Positions 44,978 to 55,430 of a stretch of 64,000 nucleotides of DNA are shown piece by piece (within the stretch, counting starts at the first letter, position 1; every line of letters starts with the position of its first letter). Where the stretch lies: positions 33,333,501 through 33,397,500 of the forward strand of contig JASXTE010000009.1 in the NCBI GenBank assembly GCA_030280995.1. Direction: 5' to 3'. Source of the stretch: Hemileia vastatrix. Its lineage: Eukaryota > Basidiomycota > Pucciniomycetes > Pucciniales > Zaghouaniaceae. Made by a program: the position numbers and the translations under genes. The notes under the pieces were generated by a model. It had not been told where the DNA came from, ran no database searches, and was given only the letters and a program-made list of their open reading frames with translations.

Positions 44978-45680
44978 GTTATTATAAATGAAGATGAAAA
45001 GGAGCAGAAACAAGCAGATGAGATAGCGAGATGAAAAGGAGCAGAATCAAATAGATAAAATGGGGAGAAATTCTGAGCGGATAGAATGAACAGGATGGGA
45101 TGAGAATGGAAGTGCGCAGCAAGGTAGAAGGCATATCCAGGGAGTAGTCCAAGATGTGGTTATGGCAGAAAGTAGGTCAAGATGTGGTTATGACAGAAGG
45201 TTGTCCAAGATGTGGTTATGAAAAATTAAGTAAAAAAATGTTGGATAAGAGGTGAACATTGACACGTAAAGTGTCTAATAACCCAATTATTAGCAAAAAT
45301 AATTGCGGAAGATAATTGGGGTATAAGGATTTTTATCCACAATTAATTTAATTGCTGATCCCTGAACATTGATACCCCCTAATAATGTTTGATCATGGCA
45401 AAAAAAATTCCTGATCCCTAATTGCGGATCCCTGAACATTGATACCCCCTTATATCCCTACCTCGCGCTGGATATCCCCATCAGTGATATCTCACTTGGT
45501 GCGTAGTGAGATGATAACGACAGATAAACAAAAAAATGGAACATGGAAAAAGTCACGACTAGGGACATGTACTGGGCTCGGCTAGGGTCACTCTAAGCTA
45601 TTGCCCTGAAATGCACCTTTGTATGGAATAGGGTCACAAAACTGAACCAGACGTCTGGCTCACCATTTTTTCCCCTGTGA

Positions 45681-46283
45681 CTCTTACATTAAGGTTTGTG
45701 AGTTATTATATTGTGTCTTATGTTTTTGGTAGTTAGTTTGTTGGGAAATAAATGTGATAGAGGAAGTGTATTTTTACTGTGGCATTCTATTGTGTTCCAT
45801 TGGAACTTCAGAGTGAGGCGTTTTTCATTTTCATTTTATTTATTTATTTATTTTGATCGGCCGTTCCGGTTGGAGAAGGGAAGGGGGTGGTGAAGATTCT
45901 TTGGATCATAATTTTCAAACTCAATTTCGTATATTCATAGACTCCGGCCGGTGCAATAGTTAATCAATCCACTCAAGAGAAGTAGGGGAAGTCAAAACAC
46001 ACACCCCCACACACGGAGACTCACTTGATTAGTGAGTCTGGTTTGGGGATCTTTTTTGGACGGTGGGATAATTGTAGATTTTATTCGCATAATTAATTTA
46101 ACGGATCTCTTCATTTTTTTTAGTATTATTGTTATTCAGGTGGTGCGTTTTGAGTTCTTGGTCCATATTAAACTTGTTTTCTTCTTCGTCCACTTTCCAG
46201 AAATCGTCCATCCGTCGTTTTTATAAAGTCGCATATTCTTGGGGTTGAATGTTTTTTTGTTTATAAAAGGAATAATAACTAAT
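45681..46283. other. Upstream region of the ChaC gene
   Basis: Follows the outer inverted repeat and precedes the ChaC start codon. No reading frame of note or repeat structure. Promoter elements cannot be pinned down from sequence alone. Confidence 0.5.
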
Positions 46284-47969
46284 ATGGGAAATGATAGTTA
46301 TCAAGATGATCGAATGGGTATTCATAAGATATTTGGGTGAGCTCTTAATGATACCGAATTTGACGAACCTACTGTATACTTGAAGCGGTATATTTCCATT
46401 CTTCATATGTGTGCATGAATGGAGATGGGAAGGTCAACTAGGATAAGTTACTCATCGTTGAGCCCGAAAATCGTCAAGCTCAGTTGCATTGTTCGAATTA
46501 AAGCACACATACATCATATAATACAGGATACAAAGATTTGCTAACTCATCAGCTAGACTTCTAGTACCCAATTTTTCCGCCATGTGTTGACTTTTTTGAT
46601 CATTTTTATTCTTTCCAAGAAGTCCACTCTGACATATTTCGTATTTTATTTTCATTTCATTTCATTTTTCATTTTCATTTTCATTTTCATTTTTTTCATT
46701 TTCATTTTCATTTTTGATTGTTGGCTTATTTTGGTTTGGAGGGTGGTAAAGCTACGGATCGTTAATTTGGAAACCTCCACCATATGTGATTGATCGACAA
46801 GTTGGTTATATTAAAGGTTTTGTTAGACGATTTGCTCGTAAGTTTTGTTTTTTATTTTTATTAGATTGAAAGAAAGAGTTATTTGGAGTTTAATGTTTGA
46901 GCTAATGCTACTTTTTCATTTTTATTATATATATATATATATTGGGGGGGGGGGTTACTTTGGGCATGAACGTCAACTGAAATTAGAATCGTCTCATGAT
47001 CATAGAGGGACAGATGAAGTAAGTGTGAATATACCAAAGATACGTAGAAATTAGGTTTTCATGGCTTTCTTAATGTATTTTTTTTATAATACTATGGTTA
47101 TGATCTAATCTCATGGAGTTAACGGATTATTTTAATCAACCTCAAACTTATGATATACTTTTTCTTCTTCTTTATCCCCCCCCTCCCTCAGAATCCGGGT
47201 AGAGTAGTCACTCTTGTTCCCTATGAAGAGTGGAAATCGCAAATCGGTTCAGATACGTTCGACTCTTGTGATGTATCGGGCGTCGTTTACACATTTGATC
47301 CGAAATATAAAAAAGAAGTCAAAGAATTATTAGATCATCGGGAAAAAGACGGTTATGAATTGATGATGTTGGATGTTTGGAAAGTTAACGAAAATGGAAA
47401 AAAAAAAGTTTTTACTAATGTATGTGAAACCATTTTTTTGATTGATTATATCAGTCTTTTGGTTATTTGTGGTGAAAAGAATTTATTTTTTATTTTTTTA
47501 ATTTTTTTAATTTTTTTTTCAAGTCGGCAGTTTATGTGGGGCACACAACTAATCCAAGTTTTGTGGGCCCTGAACCCATGGACCAGTTAGCTAGACATAT
47601 TTTTCAAGCCGCTGGACCTTCTGGAACAAATAAGGTACACACGCACATTTTTATACTTTTGCATAATTTTAAGCTTTTACTTGCCCCCCCTTTCCTGTTC
47701 TTTCTATATTACACAAATCATCCCAATAATTTGATTTTATAAACGGATAAAAGTTAAACACATAAATACTTCAAGCTAGTCATATGGCTTTGATTCAAAC
47801 TGACCAGATGTTTTCTTTTTCTTTATTATTATTTTTTAAACTACAATGATGATAGGAATATCTATATCGATTAGCTGAAAGTGTGAAAGATTTATGTCCT
47901 CAGGTGCAAGATCCATATCTAGATTGCCTTGAGAAGATGGTCAAACAGTTGGAGGATGGCAGCGCTTGA
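46284..47969 (+). CDS. Glutathione-specific gamma-glutamylcyclotransferase (ChaC family), 6 exons
   Basis: Cytosolic enzyme that cleaves glutathione to 5-oxoproline and Cys-Gly (family knowledge; yeast Gcg1, human CHAC2). Exons: 46284-46336, 46752-46837, 46987-47018, 47192-47419, 47524-47634, 47856-47969, all GT-AG; 207 residues, a normal length. Seen: FGYGSLIWKPP (17-27, substrate-binding YGSL loop, split by intron 1), GYIKGFVRRFAQSSHDHRG, PGRVVTLVP, LDHREKDGY (about 104-112, region of the catalytic Glu) and VYVGHTTNPSFVGP. The N terminus is a short 17-residue leader before the fold. Odd: intron 1 is 415 nt, long for this window, and holds a (CATTTT)n tract at about 46645-46712; intron 2 has (AT)n plus poly-G. 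It is flanked by transposons on both sides. Confidence 0.93.
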
Positions 47970-48721
47970 ATTGTTAATAGATATATACTTTTTTCTGAGA
48001 AATAAATAATTGCCATTTGTTCTACTTCTGATTGCTCCCCTTGCAGCTTTCGGCCAAAAAAAACTGTCAATCTCCAGCTCTTTTTTTCTCAACTGAGAAC
48101 CTTGATTGGACATGGTAGCCTTGTAGATGACACAAATTGACAGTACATTCTGTTTCTCTTCATCCTCACCCTGGTGCAGAAAGAATGAAAATGTCTGAAC
48201 ACCTCTCTTTTTACTTGGATAGATAGGCTGATGAGTTCCCTGATCTTCTTCCTTTTCAAGAATTTGTCATATTCAAGGCCCAATGGGAAAATGAGAAAGA
48301 AATAATGTTATCAACAAGATTCTTAGCCCACCAATGGTTTAAACAGCTACCCTGTGACTCTTACACAACTTTTTTGGCTCTGTAGCCTGTGGCTGGTGAC
48401 CTTATATTCTATTCTATTATTTTGAATTTTTTATTCCAAAAAATGGATTTGAAACTTTCATATTATTCAAGTTTTACTTTTACAATAATGCGTTGGAAAA
48501 TCTAACTTTGATTCTTTTCTGTTTCAGTTGAATTCACCAAAAATAATTTTAACAAAAACACCTGGAACCTGCTAGGAAATACTAATCCCCAAATTCACTG
48601 GCAATTCTAGAATACCTCACATTTGATGCCATGAAAGCTTGCATACATAGAGAAGCAGTAGATTAATTATATTAAATTCTCTCAGCATTTCTTCTGGATT
48701 TTATGATGATTTACTTTCTCT

Positions 48722-48813
<92 letters not shown>

Positions 48814-50225
48814 ATTTTACTCATTAGATATTAATATCAATTTTTTCATTTAGTATAATGTCTCTCTGCTTGTTATATTTTTAAATTTTATACTATATTA
48901 TTTTACTTTTTTTTAAAAATTATTGTTCCTTTAAAGCATGCACTCACTTGTTGTTGTCTCACCACTCTAATTACTTATTCAAACATTTTTATCTTGTGTC
49001 GTAAATTATACTTATTTAGCCACTTGAAGAGGTTGAACTATTTCATGACACATTTTGAATAACATACTTTTACTTTTTACTTCTCATATTTAAATTGGAG
49101 GGGTGGGGGGGTACATCAGTTAAAGATCTGTAATTGTTTAAAAGACATTTCACAAAAAAAAAATTAAGACACAAATTTGACTTTTATCACTAGTAAAAAA
49201 GTGTTTTCTTGGGGAAAGATGTGACATATATGAAGAAAATATGATCATGACTGATTTGGTGGAAAAAAAGAGGGATTTTGTAAATGGTATATCTCTAACT
49301 TTGAGAACCTCTCTTTTTCAAATTTTATCTTTTAACATTTTTTTGGGGTTTATCTATTTATTTATATGGAAAGGAGAAAATTCAAATGTTGAATTTAAAA
49401 AAAATTATCAGCTTAATATGAGATATTTGAAAATTTGATTTGTAGATTTTTGTAAACACACATAATTTTCTCAATAATTTTCAACAATTATTTAAATGGT
49501 TGGTTAAGTCATATATCACTATAAGCTGAAAGATAATTGAAAAATTTGTTCAACCTTTTTAAATTAAATGGATTTCAACAGATTTCTTCTAAGAACTGAC
49601 ATAACTTCTAAAGAATCTTATCCTATAGATATCATAATTACAAATTATAATATTTTAAACCAGTGAAAAAATGGAGAGGGAATTGCTTGAAATTTCCCTT
49701 TTTCAATAATGTTTGAGCCAGCTTGAAACATGTTAGAAGATTTTTGAAAGATTTTTGAAAAATATTTTTTAACTTTGTGTGCCTTTGTGCAAAACTAAGT
49801 TCATACTAAGTTCATTGAGTGAGTAATAAGAGAGGGTAATTTCTACAAATATCTTCCCTCCCCCTACATTTTACATGGTAGAATATTTAAAAAAAACTTT
49901 TAAACTATATTTTCAATAATTGAATAATCTAATCCCCATTATAATATAATCAAATAAGTAAAAAGTCGATTAACACTATGAAAAGATTTCTAAAGACTTA
50001 CATTAATATATTTTTATCAAAACTTTAATTAAATACACCATGAAAAAGAAATGCTTATATCAAAAATTAATTGCTAACTGAAAAAAAACTTAAAAGCCTC
50101 AATAAAATGATAGTGTTTTACAACTTATGGTAATTTAATTTCAAAGAATGAAAAGAAGAAGTGTAGTACAGAGTTTCTATATGGTCAGATTCTCTGCTGG
50201 AAAATTATTAATTCACTATAAAATA
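47970..50225. other. 2.3-kb gene-free AT-rich region
   Basis: No convincing reading frame, RNA gene or transposon end on either strand, apart from the CT microsatellite listed separately. It lies between ChaC and the LTR of gypsy-2. Confidence 0.6.
48717..48813. repeat. (CT)n microsatellite, about 95 bp
   Basis: An almost perfect CT dinucleotide run of more than 40 units after a short CTCTTT preamble. Likely length-variable among isolates (inference). Confidence 0.95.
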
Positions 50226-51723
50226 TGTCAGGCTGAGGTCAAGTACAAAGACGTGAACTAGCTTGAATGGTCAGTTGTCTAGAAGATTTTAATGGTCCTA
50301 TATGAATACTGTAGTACTAGTCCAATAAGTAGTAAAATATAATCAAAATTAAAGGTCTCAGTAATATAATTCTCACTATTTTTATATATGTCTTACAATC
50401 TTTGTAGTTGGTAGAAAAATAGATTTTATAATTCAGATACTATTCAAAAGTCTTATAAAAGTACTAATTGATATGTATTGTAATTTTTTTGGTTATATTG
50501 GTAAATTGTAAATGATAAAGAATGAAGAAATACAACCAAAAACCCTCCTCCTTTTATACACAATGAGTTCCCCAATGATTCCCTTAATGTACCACCCAAT
50601 ACACAGTTAATGACGCCTCTAAACAACTAATAGAAATGCCCATCAAAATTCCAAGTAATCCATGACATAATTAGAAGTGTAACAACCGGCAAAACCCTGT
50701 ATTAATAAGGAAAATCCATCAAAATTAAGAAATAAGATAAAAAGAGAGTATATGCGTAATAAACAATGATATAAAAGTCTAAAGGGGAATTTTTAAGGTT
50801 AATAATAGCTTAATAATAAGGGAGATTCACTGTAGAAATAATGGGGCTAATCCTGACATTATACTACGTGAAATTCCCACTCAAAAATACACAATATTGA
50901 CTGAGAAACCACCCAAAAACCCAAAAAGGAGCGTGAGATGTGGGGTAACTATATGCAGTCCTTGGCAGGCACTTGAACAGGTAAATCCTTGACTAAAGTT
51001 AGGCAAATTTAAGCGTGGTAGTGACATAAAGCATCAAGAGTGAGGTTATTAATGAAATTAGTGCATATAAAGAGGGTCAATGCATTATTAATTAAGCTAG
51101 GACACTAAATAAGCGCCTGTCGCCTATTTTAGTGTGTTTCCCCACGGTGGGCATAGAATGTGGGGTAATTATAGTGTGAAAAAGCTAACTTTGCTAAAAA
51201 TGAAGCTATTCACACAGGAAAAAAGCAGGCAGTATGTGGCCAGTACACAGAAGCCATTTCTGGCATAAAAAACACCAAATTTGAAAAGTGTTATTTTTAT
51301 GCATTTAAATAGCCAAATCAATAGTCCTAAATGAGAAAAATTGATCTGTCAAAGCGCATTTTTGATATTCTCAAATTTATAGCACATTGTCAACTTTTAA
51401 GTGAAATAAAGCGCATTTCTTGTGTTTTGCATAAAACAGTGAAAATAACAGCTTTAAGTGTACTTAAAAATTATTTAGACTTATACTTAAGGTTCTTAAA
51501 ATTACTCTAACATATTCCAATTTAATATTAAGTACATAAGACTTATAAAAGGTGGATATATGCATGTATATAAGGTGCTATAATGGCATATTTTGTATAT
51601 TATCATAATTTTACTTATGTATACTGTTTGTGTACTCTTAATTATTATTCCCATGTATAGTTCATGTGTTTAACATAACTTATAAGTAATTTTTACTCAG
51701 TCCTGGGGATATACAGGCTGACA
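50226..51723 (-). repeat. 3' LTR of gypsy-2 (1.5 kb)
   Basis: Starts TGTCAGGCTGAGGTCAAG and ends ATACAGGCTGACA. Its first 65 bp recur almost unchanged at 58456-58521, which confirms the boundary. No coding potential. Confidence 0.85.
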
Positions 51724-51904
51724 CTTTCCCACCCAAAAAAAACAATAAAAAAATGATAAGTTATACATTTTTCTTTATTTATTTGTTTAATTTTCAGGTA
51801 TTCAGATTTATTCTGTAGCATTAAAGATTATACTTTAAAGAAATAAAAGATAATAAAATATTATGATTACTGGTATTTAACCCCTCAGCTGGTTGAACAG
51901 AAAT

Positions 51905-54900
51905 TTATTTCTGTTTAAATTTTTTAAGAAGGGTGGATAAATTAGAAATTTCTTTTTCAGGTATCCATTTATCAAATTCATTTGATTTCCCTTTAAATCT
52001 TAATAAATACTCAGTTCCTTTTTCTTTAGTAAGGATTCTTTTCTTGAGTATTTTTTCAATCTCTGCCTTTTCCACAATTTCTTCAGGTTGCTTTTTAGGC
52101 CTTCCCCTTCTTTCTGGAAATAAGTCAGGATCATTTGCATTGTAAGGTTTCAATAATGAGATAGGGAAAACTGGATGTTTCCTATCATATGGAGCATATA
52201 ATATGACTTCCACTGCATTATTACCAACCATTTTGCTTAATACAAAAGGTCCTACAAAGGGATCCTTTAATTTAACATTACCTTGTAAGTTAAAATGTAG
52301 TGTTGATATGAGGACTTCATCTCCCTTTTTGAATTCAAAATCTTTATGAGATTTATCCCACCTTTTCTTTTCATATTCAAATGCTTTTTGGATGCATTCT
52401 TCTGCATGCTTTCCACACATTTGTTGCATATGAATGAAGGATTTAGTACCAGGGTGTATATCTAACCTTGGTAATTTATTTAAATGATTTACTGGGGTAT
52501 TTGGTACGTATCCCAGCCAGAGTTCAAAGGGTTTCTTCTCTGTTACAGAATGAGTTGTGCTGTTATAAGCAAATTCAAAGCCAGGAATTAATGTTACCCA
52601 GTCATGTGTGAATTTCTCATTGTCTTTGTATTCCAATCCAAAGGCACAGTATCTTCTGATCATGTCTTCTAGAGTTTGTATCATTCACTCAGCCAGTCCA
52701 TCAATTTGTGGATGGTGTGCTGTAGACAATTTCAATTGACAACCTGATACTTCCATCAAAGATGTCCAGAACTCTGAAGTGAATTTAGGGTCTCTGTCAG
52801 ATATTATGGCTTTAGGGAACAAGGCAGTATTCATCATCTGAGTCCACCATAGTAATGCCAAGTCTTTTGCAGATACCTCTTTATGGGTAGGGAAAAATTT
52901 ACACATTTTTGTTAATCTATCTACTATTACCCAGAAAGAATTGAAACTTTCTTTTCCTGCTAATGGAAAGCCACTTACAAAATCCATGTTTATTATTTCC
53001 CATGGAGCTTTTGGCTGCTCTATTTCTTGTAACAACCCAGCTTTCTTCCCAGTTAATCTTTTAGATTTCTGACAAGAGTCACATGTTTCAATGTATTTTT
53101 GTACATCTTCTTTCATGTTTATCCACCAGGCTGTGTTTTTAACTCTAGTTAATGTTTTGTTAAAATCAAAATGACCAGCTAAGATGTCATCATGACAAGT
53201 ACTTAACATTAACTCTTTCATAGAAGATGGTATTACTATTACATTACTTAGCTTTTTCCTGTAATATATATATCCATCTTCAATTGACAGTTTACCTTTT
53301 TCCATCACATTTCTATACTTTGGAGGTAAGGTTTTAATCAATGCACTCATGGAGGCATTAGTTGGATCATTTAGAATGGTAGATAGTTTAGTCAAATCTT
53401 TATCAGATGAATAATTTTCCAATATAGTTTGCATAAATTCTTCCTCTAAATCCAATATATAAATCCCAAATATATGTATAACCTCATTTTCAGGCACATA
53501 AGCTGGGTTGTCAGCATCATTTGGCAAAGGACTTCTGGATAATAAATCCACATTAGAATGCAATTTTCCTGCTCTGTGAGTGATTGTCATTCTTCCTCTG
53601 TACTCTTGTACAACTAGTTGCCATCTAAACATGTGCATATTAGGGGTTTTCATGTTTAGTAATGATTTTACTGCACTGAAATCTGTTATAAGTTCAAACT
53701 TCTGGTATTCCAGATAGTAATGAAGTTTCTCCAAAGCCCATACCACGGCTAAACATTCTAGCTATGTGGAACCATACCTTAATTCTGTTTTTCTTAAGGT
53801 TCTGGATATATAAAAGATGACTACTTCAGAAAATTTTCCATTTATTATCTGTTTTTTCTGTAAAGCAGCACCTAAACCTATGAAGATTGCATCAGTGTAC
53901 AAGATAAAAGGTAGGGTGAAATATGGCAGTCCCAATATAGGAGCTGTCATTAAACATTCCTTTAATTTATTAAAGGCGTGTTGTCTTTTATTATTCCAAA
54001 TGAAAGCTTCATTTTTCCTGATTGATGTTGTTAAAGGAGCTGCAATGAATTGGTAATTTTTAATGTACTGTCTGTAATATCCACACATACCCAAAAAACT
54101 TTGAACCTCTTTTACATTTTTAGGTATACCAATGTTTTTTATTGCTGCCACTTTATTCTGGTCAACACAAATTTGTAATCCAGATACAACATGTCCAAGT
54201 ACTTTCAAGGATTGAAATCCAAACTTACATTTCTTTAATGCAATTGTCATATTAATTTCATCCATCTTTTGAAAGACTCTTTCCAGATGATTTAAATGTT
54301 CATCATATTTTTTTAAAAACACTATGATGTCATCAATATAGACCAAAAGCCATCTTTCAACCATTTCTTGATGGAAAACACTATCCATTAATTTTTGGAA
54401 GACTGAAGGCGCATTTTTAGGGCCAAATGGCATTCTCACATACTTAAATATACCCATATGTGTGGTTATTAATAAGTAATTTTGAGAATTCTTTTCTACA
54501 AGAATCTGGTGTTAACCCTTGTTTCCATCCAGACAAGAAATATATTTTGCTCCTTGTAAGGTAGCATGCATAGAAGCTATCCTTGGTAGAGGGTAAATAT
54601 CATCTACAATGTATGTATTCATAGCTCTATAATCACTGCATAATCTTGCCTTATCTTTTTCATTAGAGATTAATACTGGTGAAATAACACAATACTTAGG
54701 TGTTGTGTCTATTTTTTCAACAATACCCATTTCTAACAACATTTTTATGTTGTATCAAATATCTTTCCTTTTTGCAGGAGAAGCTGGGTAGGGTTCCTTT
54801 TTCAAGATGCCAGGAATATTATCAAAATCGCAACTTAAAGAGATTTTCATCTCATGGTCTTTGACCAATCCTAGTTCATTTGAACCATGAGCAAATGCCA

Positions 54901-55430
54901 TAGGATATGATTTAATCAATCTCAAAATATTTTCTTCTTCAATTTTTGAGAGTTGAGGACTGAAAGAGGCCCTTTGGATTTCATTATCCAATTCAACCAT
55001 TTCAGTGGTGGTTCTTCCACCTTGCAGTTGTTCTTCTCTAGGAGAAATGGCATATACTGAGTTTTCAGAACATATTATAAATTTTATCCTACCATTTACG
55101 CCTATAGTGAAGCAAATGTTTTCAGGATCTAGTTTAATGCCAAATTTTGTCAATAAATCATTGCCAATAATAAACCAATCACTACAATTTTTATTATTCA
55201 TTACTAAAAATTCACATACTGCTCTAACATATCCATTATTATATTTAAAGAATACAGAAGTTTTGTATTTGCCAACTGGATTTAATACTGAACCAAAACC
55301 TCTCCAGTTCTTTGTTTGAACAGGTTCTAGTTTTTCCTTATACTTACTGTCAAGTTTCATTAATGTATTAATAGAAACTACACTACCTTCAGCCCCAGTG
55401 TCAAGAATGGCATTCATTTTCTTTTCCACA
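51905..55430 (-). pseudogene. gypsy-2 pol (PR-RT-RNase H-IN-chromodomain)
   Basis: Minus strand. Protease with ILDTGAEGS opens at about 55420. The reverse transcriptase finger region (54742-54512) and palm (54457-53762) have YIDD in VYIDDIIVF; RNase H includes LPFILYTDA. Integrase (53746-52685) has the zinc finger (HDD, CDSCQKSK), WEIINMDFVSGFP, SDRDPKFTS and AHHPQIDGL. A C-terminal chromodomain-like segment ends near 51905 (KILKKRILTKEKGTEYLLRF, W). Stops separate the pieces: near 54752, at 54509-54511, TAG 53762-53764 and TGA 52685-52687. The last two are explained by single C-to-T changes (CAG, CGA). Confidence 0.88.

Larger units (their letters stand above)
41695..45380 (+). mobile_element. 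Element Y: second copy of the Tet/Myb-carrying transposon, 5'-truncated
   Basis: It lies in the A end of X, in the opposite orientation. Its B end is complete at 45380 (GATACCCCCT, then AAT of the interrupted X end). Its own A end and transposase are missing, together with about 28 bp of X, so a deletion removed one side after insertion. It retains the Tet-like gene (plus) and the convergent Myb-like gene (minus) in the same order as X, with clearly diverged sequence. Both genes are less damaged than in X. Confidence 0.8.
34729..45450 (-). mobile_element. Element X: PIF/Harbinger-like DNA transposon with Tet-like and Myb-like cargo, interrupted by Y
   Basis: Its B end starts at 34729 and its A end is split into 41577-41694 and 45381-45450 by element Y. 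In element orientation (minus) it encodes a HARBI1-like DDE transposase (41319-40078), a Tet/JBP-like 2OG-Fe(II) oxygenase (about 38350-37266) and, convergent, a Myb/SANT-like coiled-coil protein (35035-36393). Without Y the element is about 7 kb. Flanks are AAT and TAT, so the 3-bp duplication is imperfect. All three genes carry stops or frameshifts, so this copy is dead. Assignment to PIF/Harbinger rests on the transposase and the 3-bp site. Confidence 0.8.
33750..45680. mobile_element. Outer inverted-repeat element (Z) split by nested insertions
   Basis: About 185 bp at 33750-33935 (starting TCACAGGGGAAAAAA) reappear inverted at about 45495-45680. Each arm carries an internal near-palindrome, GAACCAGACATCTGGTTC. 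If the inner insertions are removed (E1 at 33965-34449 and X at 34729-45450), the remainder is about 720 bp without coding potential, so it looks like a foldback-type MITE that received later insertions. No convincing target duplication is visible, so the class is unknown. Confidence 0.7.

Noticed and set aside
34729..45380. Reading 34729-45380 as one giant element with 3.6-kb inverted arms
   Set aside because: Both outer ends are B-type with AAT flanks, which fits superficially. However, the inverted A-end fragment at 41577 continues directly into 45381-45450, and E1 shows A and B are opposite ends, so two nested copies in opposite orientation explain the data better.
47919..48283. Two short basic minus-strand open frames downstream of ChaC
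   Set aside because: One overlaps the ChaC last exon and neither has motifs or ATG context; probably chance frames.
48717..48813. CT dinucleotide array considered as a CRISPR or tandem gene feature
   Set aside because: It is a plain microsatellite with no spacers; CRISPR arrays are also not expected in a fungal nucleus.
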